Below are positions 26,524 to 35,327 of a stretch of DNA of 55,958 nucleotides, one piece after another. Both the position numbers and the translations under genes were made by a program. Location of the stretch: contig JABLXL010000043.1 of assembly GCA_013178005.1 (NCBI GenBank), positions 1-55,958 on the forward strand, in the 5' to 3' direction. The notes below the pieces were generated by a model. That model had not been told where the DNA came from, ran no database searches, and saw only the letters and a program-made list of their open reading frames with translations. Source of the stretch: Actinomycetota bacterium (GTDB lineage Bacteria > Actinomycetota > Geothermincolia > Geothermincolales > RBG-13-55-18). How positions within the stretch are numbered: the first letter of the stretch is position 1; every line of letters begins with the position of its first letter.

Positions 26524-28402
26524 AATCGACATAGGTAGGCCCTCGCGGGCTGTCCCTGTCACACCACCGTGCGTACGGGTCCGTACACGGCGGTTCGGCA
26601 AGGTTAAGCGGAGCAGCGGGCCTCCAAGGTGATGAGTCCGAGTTCGGAGAAGAAGGCATTCGGGAAGGCGAAGCTTAACGCGGGGCTGCGGCTGATGCGC
26701 CAGGGGCCATGGACGCTGCCGGCGGTCTTGGCCGCAAGGCCCCTGCTGATATCCCTGGCCCTGAGTTCCGCGTATCGTCTCTTGCCCCGCTTGAGCTGCT
26801 TCCAGATGAAGCACCGCAGTCTGCGCCTGATCCAGGAGTCGAGGTCGCGGAGGACCGACGGGGTCTGGCAGAAGCCGAAGTAGCCTATCCAGCCCCGCAG
26901 GTAGGTATTAAGGTCGGCCACCACCCGCTCCAGGGGTACCCCCCGGGTCCGGCGGGTGATCTCCTTTATCCGCCGGCGCAGGCGTTTGCGGGCCTTGGGC
27001 GATATGCTCCGCTTGGTCTTCTCCCTCCCGACGATGCGGAAGGAGAGAAAGTCCCGCTCGTGCGCCGGGGCCACCGCGCTCTTATCCCCGTTCACCCGGA
27101 GCTTGAGTCTCTTTGCGAGGAAGTGGGTGATTCCCTCCATGACTCTCCTGCCCGCCCGCTCCGATGCCACGTAGATGTTGCAGTCATCGGCATAGCGGAC
27201 GAAGGCGTGTCCCCTCCTCTCCAGCTCGCGGTCCAGGTCATCCAGGTAGATGTTGGAGAGCAGCGGGGAGAGGGGTCCTCCCTGCGGGGTGCCCATCTCG
27301 GGCGGGGATACGAGCCCTCCCTCCATCACCCCGGCCTTGAGGTAGGCCCGGATGAGTTTCAGGAGCACCTTGTCGTCTATCCTGCGGGCCACCCTGGCCA
27401 TGAGCGCGTCGTGGCAGACGTTGTCGAAGAAGCGCTCGATGTCCAGGTCCACCACCCAGCTCTTCCCCTCTTCCACATAGGACTGGGCCTTGGCTACAGC
27501 CTGGTGGGCCGAGCGGTGAGGCCGGAAGCCGTAGCTCCCCTCCGAGAGGTGGGGGTCGAATACGGGGGTTAGGACTTGCAGGATGGCCTGCTGGATGAGG
27601 CGGTCGGCCACGGTGGGGATGCCTAGGTACCTATGGCCTCCGTCCGGCTTGGGTATGCCTACCCGCCTCACCGGCTGGGGCCGGTAGGTGCCTGTGAGCA
27701 GCTCCTCCCTTATCTCCTGCCAGCTCTGGCTGAGGAAGAGGGGCAGCTCGGCGGTGGTCATCCCATCCACCCCTGGGGCTCCCGCGTTCTCCATGACCTT
27801 CTTCAGTGCCTTCTTCATGTTCTCCGGGCTTACCACCACCTCCATGAGTCCCGTTGCCTTTGCCGGGCGTTCGGGGCTGCGCTCCGCCGCGGGCGGTTCG
27901 TTCCCTTCCAGCGAGGGGTTGCGGGCTTCACCCTCCCCCGTCTCGCCGAAGGCCAGTTGTCCCTGGTCTTTCCGCCGCTTGCCGTCCCGCGAGTCACGCA
28001 TCCTACTTGCCACTCCTTGCCGTTCGGCCCTTCGGTGGACGAAAAGTCCTCCTACTATGGCCTCTGCTGACTCCTGCGCCGCGGTCAGGGTCCCTCACGG
28101 TTCCCTCAGTCCCCTTGGGGGGACACGGCGCAGGCCTCCCGGGGTAAGACCGGCCGCCTTCCCCGCACACCCGCCGGATTTACGCCCGTGGCCCTTGACG
28201 GATATGGACTTCGCGATCTCTTGCTCGCTCGTCCGGCCACGCTCGCCTCGTATCCGGTTCCTGTTCGTCGGGTCGCGTTTTGCTCCTGCGCTTCCTTCAG
28301 ACTCAACCTCGCGATTGAGCCCTTGCGCTTCGCTAGTCCTTCACCTCCGTCAGGTTGGACAGGGGACTTTCACCCCCGAGCTGCCGGCCATGCCCGGCAC
28401 AC
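26524..28402 (-). mobile_element. class-C-type group II intron
   Basis: The minus strand begins with GTGTGCCGGGC at 28402, a consensus GTGYG start. An intron-encoded reverse transcriptase follows. The 3' end is a domain V/VI-like region with GAACCGCC...GTACGG...CCGTACG...GGTGGTG, closing near CCTACCTATGTCGATT. The 5' junction lies immediately after a terminator stem plus TTTT, the hallmark insertion site of bacterial class C introns. The 127 terminal bases are identical to those at 55832-55958. The 3' boundary is inferred from where the two copies diverge. 28014-28402 is the 5' ribozyme part. Confidence 0.85.
26604..28013 (-). CDS. ltrA: group II intron reverse transcriptase/maturase
   Basis: This 469-residue intron-encoded protein has RT fingers and palm with [51 protein letters not shown] and an intact YADD catalytic box ([14 protein letters not shown]). 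A thumb and GIIM maturase domain follow ([16 protein letters not shown]). No HNH endonuclease domain follows, as in class C introns. All catalytic motifs look intact, so the element may be active. It promotes splicing and retromobility of its own intron. Confidence 0.93.
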   Translation of the reverse strand: MASRMRDSRDGKRRKDQGQLAFGETGEGEARNPSLEGNEPPAAERSPERPAKATGLMEVVVSPENMKKALKKVMENAGAPGVDGMTTAELPLFLSQSWQEIREELLTGTYRPQPVRRVGIPKPDGGHRYLGIPTVADRLIQQAILQVLTPVFDPHLSEGSYGFRPHRSAHQAVAKAQSYVEEGKSWVVDLDIERFFDNVCHDALMARVARRIDDKVLLKLIRAYLKAGVMEGGLVSPPEMGTPQGGPLSPLLSNIYLDDLDRELERRGHAFVRYADDCNIYVASERAGRRVMEGITHFLAKRLKLRVNGDKSAVAPAHERDFLSFRIVGREKTKRSISPKARKRLRRRIKEITRRTRGVPLERVVADLNTYLRGWIGYFGFCQTPSVLRDLDSWIRRRLRCFIWKQLKRGKRRYAELRARDISRGLAAKTAGSVHGPWRISRSPALSFAFPNAFFSELGLITLEARCSA

Positions 28403-28430
28403 AAAAGAGGGCGGGGTTTACCCCGCCCTC
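28403..28430 (-). terminator. intrinsic terminator interrupted by the group II intron
   Basis: GAGGGCGGGG-TAAA-CCCCGCCCTC followed by TTTT on the minus strand lies 20 bp after the MaoC gene stop. The intron starts right after TTTT. Joining the exons would restore TTTTATCTTT as the T-tract. Confidence 0.85.
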
Positions 28431-28450
28431 GTCGATCCCGACACTCGCCC

Positions 28451-29299
28451 TCAGACGTTGAGCCAGACGGCGGCGTTGGTGATGCAGTACTCCTCCGGGC
28501 GCTCCTTGGTGGTGCAGCGGAAGAGGATCTTGTCGTCGGATTCCTTCCACATCTGGGTGACGATGGTGTCCCCCGGCCACACCGGGCGGCTGAAACGCAC
28601 CTTGATGGCCTTGAACTTCGCGGGGTCGTTGTCGCAGAACTCCCTGAGGACCGCCCTGCCGGCGTGCCCGAAGGTGCACAGGCCGTGCAGTATGGGGCGG
28701 TCGAATCCCGCCATAGCCGCGAAATTCGGGTCCACGTGCAGGGGGTTGTAATCACCCGAGAGGCGGTAGATCATGGCCTGCGTGGTCACGGTCTTCATCT
28801 CCACCACCTTGTCGGGATCGCGATCCGGGGGCTCGTTCCCCGGATCGGGGCCGCGCTCGCCGCCGAAGCCCCCCTCGCCGCGGATGAAGCTGGAGAACTT
28901 GTTGAAGAAGACCACTTCTCCCGACTCGTCCACCGTGTCCACGTCCAGGTCGATCACCGCGCCCTTGGTCTTGTCCCAGACGGCGGCGATCTTGGGCTTT
29001 GAGGTCAGCTTGCCCTGCACGGGTATGGGCTTGCGCACCTCCAGGTATTGCTCGCCATGCACGAGCATCACCAGGTTGATGTCCACGCCCTCCACCGCCA
29101 CCAGGCCCATGAGGGCCGGGAAGGGCGGGATGACCCCGAAGGTGGGGAGCGCCTGCAGGCCGTTCTCGTAGACGAACTTGAGCTCGTCGGCCTCGTAGCC
29201 CGCTCCCACGCCGAGGGCGTAGAGGATCACGTCGCGAGTGGTGTACTCGTAATCGAGCGGGGGAAGCTCCTTCCCCACCACTGAAAGATCGATAGGCAT
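28451..29299 (-). CDS. MaoC-family enoyl-CoA hydratase (hydratase 2)
   Basis: This 282-residue double hot-dog protein has an N-terminal half with DYEYTTRDVILYALGVG and a C-terminal half carrying the hydratase-2 motif YRLSGDYNPLHVDPNFAAM, with catalytic Asp and His, followed by ILHGLCTFGHAGRA. It resembles the hydratase domain of peroxisomal MFE-2 and makes (3R)-hydroxyacyl-CoA. The SDR gene lies 39 bp upstream in the same operon and would supply the matching dehydrogenase. The terminator after the gene contains the group II intron. Confidence 0.88.
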   Translation of the reverse strand: MPIDLSVVGKELPPLDYEYTTRDVILYALGVGAGYEADELKFVYENGLQALPTFGVIPPFPALMGLVAVEGVDINLVMLVHGEQYLEVRKPIPVQGKLTSKPKIAAVWDKTKGAVIDLDVDTVDESGEVVFFNKFSSFIRGEGGFGGERGPDPGNEPPDRDPDKVVEMKTVTTQAMIYRLSGDYNPLHVDPNFAAMAGFDRPILHGLCTFGHAGRAVLREFCDNDPAKFKAIKVRFSRPVWPGDTIVTQMWKESDDKILFRCTTKERPEEYCITNAAVWLNV

Positions 29300-29338
29300 C
29301 TTATCAACCCCTTCGTTCTGCCGTTCGCATACCCAGGC

Positions 29339-30250
29339 CTAGCCCATATTCAGCTTGGAGAGGGCGTAGCCCGTCTGCTCGGTGGCGCTTCCGAAGGTCT
29401 GGGCGCCCTCCAGGGAGACGATCTTGTCGATGTTCTCGTCGATCTTCTCCAGGGTGATCCCTTCCGCCGGGGGGATGAAGACTCCAGGGCCCTCCATGAA
29501 GGCGGTGCGGCTGAAGTAGCCGGCGCCGGCCACGAAGGTGTATCCGGAGAAGGTGCACTGCTCGGAGCACGCCCACACCACCATGGGGGCGACGTACTCC
29601 GGCTTGAGCATCTCCACCAGGTTGGGCGGGAGCACCGTGGCGGTCATCCTGGTGCCGGCGATGGGCACGATGACGTTGGCCATGATGTTGTACTTGGCGC
29701 CCTCCTGCTTGAGCACGTGCATTAGCCCCACGATGCCCATCTTGGCGGCGCCGTAGTTGGCCTGGCCGAAGTTGCCGTACACGCCCGCGGCGGAGGAGGC
29801 GGAGATGATGCGGCCGTAGTTGTTCTCCCTCATGTAGGGGAATGCGGCCTTGCTGCAGAAGAAGGTCCCGTCCAGGTGGACAGCCATCACCTTCTCGTAA
29901 TCCTCCATCTCCATCTTGATGAAGCTCTTGTCGCGCAGGATGCCGGCGTTGTTGATCAGGATGTCGATCTTGCCATAGGCATCGATGGCGGTCTTGATGA
30001 TGTTCTGGGCGCTCTCCCAGTCCGCCACACTGTCGTAGTTGGGAACGGCCTCGCCGCCGGCGTCCTTGATCTCCTTCACCACCTGCTCGGCAGCGGTGGT
30101 CCCGGATCCCGTGCCGTCCATGGCGCCGCCCAGGTCGTTCACCACGACCTTGGCCCCGCGGCTGGCAAGGAGCAAGGCGTATTCCCTACCCAGGCCGCCT
30201 CCGGCCCCGGTCACTACTGCGACGCGGTCGTCAAACCTTATTTCCGCCAT
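29339..30250 (-). CDS. short-chain dehydrogenase (MFE-2 dehydrogenase-like)
   Basis: This 303-residue SDR has TGAGGGLGREYALLLASRG at the NAD(P) site, DILINNAGI and a catalytic Ser-Tyr-Lys set (ISASSAAGVYG; NYGAAKMG). The long insertion VVNDLGGAMDGTGSG is typical of the 3-hydroxyacyl-CoA dehydrogenase domain of peroxisomal multifunctional enzyme 2. Together with the MaoC hydratase it makes a split (R)-specific oxidation module. GGAAAGGAGAGGGTTT before ATG at 30250 sets the start; in-frame sequence further upstream lacks such a site. Confidence 0.88.
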   Translation of the reverse strand: MAEIRFDDRVAVVTGAGGGLGREYALLLASRGAKVVVNDLGGAMDGTGSGTTAAEQVVKEIKDAGGEAVPNYDSVADWESAQNIIKTAIDAYGKIDILINNAGILRDKSFIKMEMEDYEKVMAVHLDGTFFCSKAAFPYMRENNYGRIISASSAAGVYGNFGQANYGAAKMGIVGLMHVLKQEGAKYNIMANVIVPIAGTRMTATVLPPNLVEMLKPEYVAPMVVWACSEQCTFSGYTFVAGAGYFSRTAFMEGPGVFIPPAEGITLEKIDENIDKIVSLEGAQTFGSATEQTGYALSKLNMG

Positions 30251-30382
30251 AAACCCTCTCCTTTCCTTCCTCGGGGGACCTGTCCCCCACGGCTTCATTG
30301 CCCTTCCCGGGCCCGGGATAACGCGCAGGAGTCTCGCCCGTCCCTTTCCCTCGCCCGGTATCCGCCGCCCGGCGGCTTTAAT

Positions 30383-30411
30383 ATTATATACCCGATCCGG
30401 CCGGCGAAACA
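30383..30411 (-). promoter_or_regulatory. -10 element upstream of the SDR-MaoC operon
   Basis: TATAAT lies on the minus strand at 30383-30388, 132 bp before the SDR start. The -35 position (TGTTTC at 30406-30411) is a weak match. Confidence 0.35.
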
Positions 30412-30572
30412 GCCAGGGCGGCATCTTACCCGCGGTACGCGATCTTCGCGCGCAAACGGTGCGCGGCAGCCCTCGTGCCGCCTTTACGCCGCTCCGCGGC
30501 GCGCTTCCGGTTCGAGGATCACGCCGGTTGCCGCGGACCCCGGAGGCGCCGCGCCGCGCTTCCGTTTGAGGC

Positions 30573-30578
30573 TATAAT
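30573..30578 (+). promoter_or_regulatory. -10 element of the PrcB-like lipoprotein gene
   Basis: TATAAT in GGCTATAATAGG lies 62 bp before the chosen start codon. No clear -35 is seen. The site argues against a longer reading frame beginning with TTG at 30584. Confidence 0.4.
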
Positions 30579-30640
30579 AGGCCTTGTGGAAGCGATCTCG
30601 AGCGCAAGGCACGAAAGAAGTTCCGGAAGGGGTGTTGGAG

Positions 30641-31234
30641 ATGTGTCCCAGATCCGGCGGGAGGAGAAACGCCGTTATGTGGTTCCTCGTCATGGCGCTT
30701 CTCGCGGCGACGTTCCTCGTCGCGGGGTGTGCGGAAAACGGGGGCAACCGAGAGGGCTCGCCCGGAGACGGCCCCGATGCCGCCAGGGAGGTGGCTGTGA
30801 AAACCCTGGCGCAGGGCATCCACAGCGAATACGGGCGGCTGGAGGGAGTGCCCGCCGCGGAAAACGCCCTCCCGGAATGCCTGGTGATAACCGATGCGGA
30901 TGAGCTGCAGCGCCTGATCTCCCTCTCCCTTTTCCAGGAGCCTTTGGGCGAGGTTGATTTCTCCCATAGCCTGGTTATCGCGGTCATGCTCGGACCCAGG
31001 GATACGGGAGGCTATGCCGTTTCCATAACCCACGTCTACCAGGGTGGCCCCGAGGTAAGGGTGGAACTTGAGCTGGTGGAACCGGAGCCGGGAAGCATGA
31101 ACGCCCAGGTGCTGACCAGCCCCTATCACCTGGTCACCGCCGACCGCGACTCCTTCCAGCCGGGAGGATCCCTGCTTTTCACCTTCTTGGATCAGAACGA
31201 CAACATCGTCTCCGAGCAACGGGTGGAGATTTAA
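30641..31234 (+). CDS. lipoprotein with PrcB_C-like domain
   Basis: This 197-residue protein has a lipoprotein signal (RRNAVMWFLVMALLAATF, then LVAGC). The mature part has DADELQRLISLSLFQ and FSHSLVIAVMLGPRDTGGYAV, followed by alternating strands and SPYHLVTADRD. This resembles the PrcB C-terminal family found in protease-associated lipoproteins. The link to proteolysis is by family only. AAGGGGTGTTGGAG precedes ATG at 30641. Confidence 0.65.
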   Translation: MCPRSGGRRNAVMWFLVMALLAATFLVAGCAENGGNREGSPGDGPDAAREVAVKTLAQGIHSEYGRLEGVPAAENALPECLVITDADELQRLISLSLFQEPLGEVDFSHSLVIAVMLGPRDTGGYAVSITHVYQGGPEVRVELELVEPEPGSMNAQVLTSPYHLVTADRDSFQPGGSLLFTFLDQNDNIVSEQRVEI

Positions 31235-31373
31235 TCCCCGCGCCCTGGAATGGCGCCGCACGGCCAAGGGATGATAATGGATTGGGAGTGGGCAATACGC
31301 ATTTGCAGCTGGCGTTGCCCCTGCGCCTATTGACCTTTGAATGCCTTTGGATGCAAGGGAGGGACGTAAACTT

Positions 31374-32834
31374 ATGGGCGTAAAGCGGGTTGTAGTAATC
31401 GGGTCCGGGCCGGGTGGAGTGTCGGCTGCGGCGCTCCTGGCTCACGCCGGCCACCAAGTCACGTTGCTTGAGCGTAACCCCATCTTGGGGGGAAAATGCT
31501 CCTCCCTCGCGCGCGGCGGCTACACCGTGGATACGGGCGTGCACATGTTCGGCCGTGGCCCCTACGGGCCTTTCGGGGATATAAGCCGCATCCTGGGTTG
31601 CGGTCCGGCATGGGTGGCAAGCAGGCCTTCTTTTACCTTGAGCCTTTCCGGCCGCGGCAAGCTGGAGATGGCCTCATCCGTTTTCCACCCCCTCTCGCTC
31701 CTCAACTTCGCCAAGGGCCACCTCAAGGGATGGCAGAAAATGGGGTGGATCTCCACCGGCGCCAAATCCCTGGAAAGCCTGGGAGCGCTGGGAACCGCGC
31801 GACTTGCCAGGAAATTCCATGATAGGCGGGACCCGCTATACGGCGAGCTCCAGGGCGTTTCGGCCATGGAATTCCTCTCCTCCTTATCTGACTCGCCGGA
31901 TTTCCTGCGCACCTTCCACGCCCAGGCCATGCTGACCATGGTCCTCCCCTGGCACCGCGCCTCCATGGGGGAGTTCGCCTATATCCTCGCGTCCACCATG
32001 CGCGCCGCCCATCTCTGCTATCCGCGGGGCGGCGCCGGCGCCATACCGGCGGCCTACCTCGATTTCCTTTCGCGATCGGGAGGCGACATACGCGCGGGTT
32101 GCGCCGTTGACAGGATCCTGGTGGAAGGGGGTCGCGCTCGCGGGGTGGTCACCTCGGAGGGGGAACTCATACCCGCTGACCTGGTGGTCTCCAACGCGGG
32201 CCTGGCGAACACCGTGGAGCTGGCGGGCAGGGACAATTTTCCTCCCGAATACCTGGAGATGGCGGATAGCGCCTCGGACTCGGAGGCTTTCATAGCCGTC
32301 AAGTTCTTCCTCGACGGCAGGATAAGGACCATGCGCACCCCGTGTCTTTTGCACCTGCCCGACCTCGACCCCTTCCACATGTTCGACTACTTGGAAAACG
32401 GCAAGGCGCCGGAAGACCTCTTTCTCTTCGTGACCGCCCCCGCGCTATGGGATGCGTCGCTGGCCCCCACCGGAAGGGACATGCTGCTGGTGGGAGCTCC
32501 CGCCCCTTCCGACCTTGCGGCGGGGGACCGCTGCCGCGCCGTCCTCGACCTGGCTGAGGAGATAGCCCGCTCCCTTTTTCCGGAGATAGACGCATCGGCG
32601 GTGGAGGTCGAGCGCGTGGCCACCCCGGCCATCGCCTCCTTGAGCGGAAGGAGGGGCGGGGACTGCATCGGGCTGGCGCAGCAGGTGGGGCAGGACGTCT
32701 CCAACCGACCGTCGCAGGAGACGCCCGTGCATGGCCTGTTCCTGGTGGGGTCGGACGCCGGCGGGCGTGGCATCGGGACCGAGATGGCGGCGGACAGCGC
32801 TTTGCGCCTGTTTTTCAAGCTCAAGGACGCCTGA
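31374..32834 (+). CDS. phytoene desaturase-family FAD-dependent oxidoreductase
   Basis: This 486-residue amine-oxidase/CrtI-type flavoprotein has an N-terminal FAD motif VVVIGSGPGGVSAAALLAHAG followed by GGKCSSLARGGYTVDTGVHMFG. RGGAGAIPAAYLDFLSRSGG lies in the middle, and the C-terminal flavin contact is LFLVGSDAGGRGIGTEMAADSA. Related enzymes desaturate or saturate carotenoids and retinoids, but in non-phototrophic anaerobes the substrate is often unknown. GGAGGGACGTAAACTT precedes ATG at 31374. No other carotenoid gene is adjacent. Confidence 0.82.
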   Translation: MGVKRVVVIGSGPGGVSAAALLAHAGHQVTLLERNPILGGKCSSLARGGYTVDTGVHMFGRGPYGPFGDISRILGCGPAWVASRPSFTLSLSGRGKLEMASSVFHPLSLLNFAKGHLKGWQKMGWISTGAKSLESLGALGTARLARKFHDRRDPLYGELQGVSAMEFLSSLSDSPDFLRTFHAQAMLTMVLPWHRASMGEFAYILASTMRAAHLCYPRGGAGAIPAAYLDFLSRSGGDIRAGCAVDRILVEGGRARGVVTSEGELIPADLVVSNAGLANTVELAGRDNFPPEYLEMADSASDSEAFIAVKFFLDGRIRTMRTPCLLHLPDLDPFHMFDYLENGKAPEDLFLFVTAPALWDASLAPTGRDMLLVGAPAPSDLAAGDRCRAVLDLAEEIARSLFPEIDASAVEVERVATPAIASLSGRRGGDCIGLAQQVGQDVSNRPSQETPVHGLFLVGSDAGGRGIGTEMAADSALRLFFKLKDA

Positions 32835-33152
32835 CCCCAAGGCCGCAGGGTGAGTTCGCCGAGAGCCCGCCACCTGCGAGACGCATAAAATGGCGAGGGC
32901 GGCATCGCCCCTGCCGACCGACTGACGAAGAGACCGGCGGATGCCGTATGGTTCGGCAGACTCTTTCGGTTATGGCAATGGTCCGGGGGGCCCATTCTCC
33001 CCGTTGAAACAAGCCAAGCCGGGATTTCAAGAGGCGGCCTCCGGGATACTCCGTCCGGCTTCCGCTGCCCAAGGGCAAAGGCTGCCTCTGAAGCCGAGTG
33101 GGTGACGAGATGGAAGACAGGGCAGAGGGGACCGTCTTCGAGTCCAGGCAGC

Positions 33153-33183
33153 TTGCCCGGCGCGGTCCCCGCTGGGTTATAAT
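33153..33183 (+). promoter_or_regulatory. promoter candidate for the AIM24-type gene
   Basis: TATAAT at 33178-33183 is preceded by TTGCCC at 33153-33158 with a long 19-bp spacer. The transcript leader would be about 80 nt. The remaining 32835-33150 has a repeated motif TGCCGTATGGTTCGGCA but no gene. Confidence 0.35.
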
Positions 33184-33271
33184 CATGTATAGCAGCAGCA
33201 TGGCTTCGCACGTCGGTCCATCCGTGTTCGTTCACGACCTGGTGACAACGTCGCCCAAGGAGGTAGAAAAA

Positions 33272-34228
33272 ATGTTCTGTCCCAACTGTGGCCAGGAAAA
33301 CGCCGATAGCGCCGCGTTTTGCCGCTTCTGCGGCCAGTCGCTCGCGGGAGCGGCGGCGCCGGCGCAGGACGCTCCCCAGGCTCAACACCAAGCCCAGCCG
33401 CAAACGGCCCCACCACAACCGGCGGCGGTCCCGCCCCAGGGCGCGGGGGTTCCCTTCTCCGAGGAACTCGCCCCCACCACCCTGGCGCAACTGGTTAACA
33501 AATCCATTGAGGTGGAAAGCCCCAACGCCTTCAACCTCCAGAACAAGAAACTGTTGAGGGTGAACATGGCTGCCTCCGGCGGTCAGGTTCTCGCCAAGGC
33601 CGGATCCATGATCGCCTACCAGGGACAGATAAGCTTCACCCGCCAGGGAAGCGGAGGCGCGGCCAAATGGGTCAAGAAAGCCATATCGGGAGAATCGTTC
33701 ACCCTCATGCTCTGCCAGGGTACGGGCGACCTCTTCCTGGCCGACGGCTCCAACGACATCGTGCTCCTGTACCTGAACAACGAGAGCATCACCGTGGAGG
33801 CGCTGAACCTCCTGGCTTTCAGCCCCAGCATCTCCTGGGATATCGTGATGATAAAGGGAGCCGCGGGGATGATGAGCGGCGGCCTATGGACGGTCCAGCT
33901 CAACGGCACCGGCTACCTCGCTCTCATCTCCAAGGGAGAGCCCATGACCCTGAAGGTGACGCCCGAACAGCCCACCTACACCGACCCCAACGCCACCATC
34001 GCCTGGTCGGCCGGCTTGAATCCCACCGTGCATGTGGACGCCAACCTCACCAGCCTCAAGGGCCTTTTCGGATCCACGCACGGGGAGCTCTTCCAGCTCG
34101 CCTTCCAGGGAAACGGCTTCGTGGTGGTCCAACCCAGCGAGGAGGCGCCCAAGACCACGCTGCAAGGCCCCAAGAGCGGCGGCAGTGGCCCCGCCGGGGG
34201 AATACTCGGGGGCGTGCTGGGGCATTAG
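33272..34228 (+). CDS. zinc-ribbon AIM24-family protein
   Basis: This 318-residue protein has an N-terminal zinc ribbon (CPNCGQENADSAAFCRFCG) and a Gln/Pro/Ala-rich linker to about residue 60. An AIM24/TerD-like beta-helix domain follows (LLRVNMAASGGQVLAKAGSM; VKKAISGESFTLMLCQGTG; GLWTVQLNGTGYLALIS). The C-terminus is Gly-rich (SGGSGPAGGILGG). The family's molecular role is unclear. AAGGAGGTAGAAAA precedes ATG at 33272. The ribbon-plus-linker design parallels the membrane protein at 18325-19140. Confidence 0.82.
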   Translation: MFCPNCGQENADSAAFCRFCGQSLAGAAAPAQDAPQAQHQAQPQTAPPQPAAVPPQGAGVPFSEELAPTTLAQLVNKSIEVESPNAFNLQNKKLLRVNMAASGGQVLAKAGSMIAYQGQISFTRQGSGGAAKWVKKAISGESFTLMLCQGTGDLFLADGSNDIVLLYLNNESITVEALNLLAFSPSISWDIVMIKGAAGMMSGGLWTVQLNGTGYLALISKGEPMTLKVTPEQPTYTDPNATIAWSAGLNPTVHVDANLTSLKGLFGSTHGELFQLAFQGNGFVVVQPSEEAPKTTLQGPKSGGSGPAGGILGGVLGH

Positions 34229-34254
34229 GAACCGCGAGCGCAATCGCGTATTCC

Positions 34255-34373
34255 GGCGACGGCCGAGGGAGCGGTTCTCCATACCGCCAGCCGTCTTCAC
34301 CAAGCATACCCGGCTTCAACCTCGCGGCGGCGATGGCCGAGGGTCAGGTTCCCGTATTGCCAGGGACGGCCGT
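34255..34373. repeat. degenerate ~40-bp direct repeat, period ~73
   Basis: Segments 34255-34295 and 34328-34373 share GGCGAYGGCCGAGGG, a GGTTCYCCRTA core and CCAG..GACGGCCGTC-like ends. They lie between the AIM24-type gene and the activase gene, in a 254-bp gap without other features. Confidence 0.5.
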
Positions 34374-34482
34374 CCCCCAACCGTACTCCGGCCTCGATGC
34401 CGTATGATATCGTGGCGCCGCGATGCCGCACGCGATACAATTCATTTCCGGGAATGTCGGCACCGCAAGCGGGAGGGAAAGC

Positions 34483-35253
34483 ATGAGGAGCCTGGGCTGC
34501 GACGTGGGTAGCCTGTTCACCAAGGCGGTGATCATGGATGGCGAACGCCTGCTCGCCTCGAGGGTCACCGCCACCACCGGCAATATAGCCGAGGAGATGG
34601 AGGTGCTCATCGAGCAGGTGTGTCGGGATGCCGGCCTGGAATGCGATGCGCTTGGCGGCATCGTTGCCACCGGTAGCGGGGCAGAGCTCATGCCGGACGC
34701 CGCTTTCCTCGAGGACGAGATAGCGTGCATCGCGTGGGCCGCGAGGTGCTTCCTTCCGGAGGTGGACCTGGTGGTGGACATCGGCGGCCAGAGCATAACC
34801 TCCCTGCTGCTGGACGAGGAAGGCGAGGTGCTGGATTTCATGCGCAACGACAAGTGCGCCTCGGGCACCGGCCGTTTCCTCGAGGTTATGAGCAACGCCG
34901 TGGGCGTTCCCGTTGAGCGCATAGACGAGGAGGCCTCGAGGGCCTCCAAACAGGTCTCCATCAGTTCCCAGTGCGGGGTCTTCGTGGAAAGCGAGGTCAT
35001 CACCCACGTCAACAACGGGGAGGCCCCCCAGGACATCGTGGCCGGGCTGTGCGACGCGGTGGCGCGCATCGTGGCCTCCCAGGCCAGGCGCTTCGGGATG
35101 GGAAAACGCTATACCTTCACGGGCGGCGTGGCCAAGATAGGGACGGTGGTGGAACTGGCGCGCCGGCGACTGGAGGGCGAATACGTCCCCTTTCCCCTGG
35201 ACCCACAGTTGGCCGCGGCGGTGGGCGCCGCCCTCTCGGCGGAGGAGGATTGA
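34483..35253 (+). CDS. BadF/BadG/BcrA/BcrD-type ATPase (2-hydroxyacyl-CoA dehydratase activase-like)
   Basis: This 256-residue ASKHA-fold ATPase has GCDVGSLFTKAVIMDG at the phosphate-1 loop, ATGSGAELM, VVDIGGQSITSLLLD at phosphate-2, and GKRYTFTGGVAKIG for the adenosine site. The two cluster-binding Cys of activators are present in NDKCASGTGRFLEVM and SSQCGVFVESE. The family couples ATP hydrolysis to low-potential electron injection into dehydratases or corrinoid proteins. No dehydratase subunit is adjacent; instead an unrecognised protein and a CooC-type ATPase follow. ATG at 34483 has GGGAGGGAAAGC upstream. Confidence 0.9.
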   Translation: MRSLGCDVGSLFTKAVIMDGERLLASRVTATTGNIAEEMEVLIEQVCRDAGLECDALGGIVATGSGAELMPDAAFLEDEIACIAWAARCFLPEVDLVVDIGGQSITSLLLDEEGEVLDFMRNDKCASGTGRFLEVMSNAVGVPVERIDEEASRASKQVSISSQCGVFVESEVITHVNNGEAPQDIVAGLCDAVARIVASQARRFGMGKRYTFTGGVAKIGTVVELARRRLEGEYVPFPLDPQLAAAVGAALSAEED

Positions 35254-35254
35254 G

Positions 35255-35326
35255 TTGGGTCGCTTCGACGTTGAGGCGGCGGCTGTCGAGCTCGCTCGCC
35301 CGCTCCACTCGGCGGAGGAGGATTGA
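35255..35326 (+). other. 23-residue mini-ORF at a duplicated gene junction
   Basis: The stop/ribosome-binding/start junction CGGCGGAGGAGGATTGAG + TTGGG occurs twice, 73 bp apart. The frame between the copies begins MGRFD, like the next gene's MGLFD, and ends SAEED-stop, like the activase C-terminus. Its stop lies one base before the real downstream TTG start. It is a possible coupling peptide or a duplication by-product. Confidence 0.55.
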
Positions 35327-35327
35327 G

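Noticed and set aside
34971-35327. In-frame extension upstream of the TTG start of the protein at 35328
   Set aside because: It reads through the activase gene in another frame (Arg/Gly-rich) and crosses the duplicated junction; the GGCGGAGGAGG site supports the later start.
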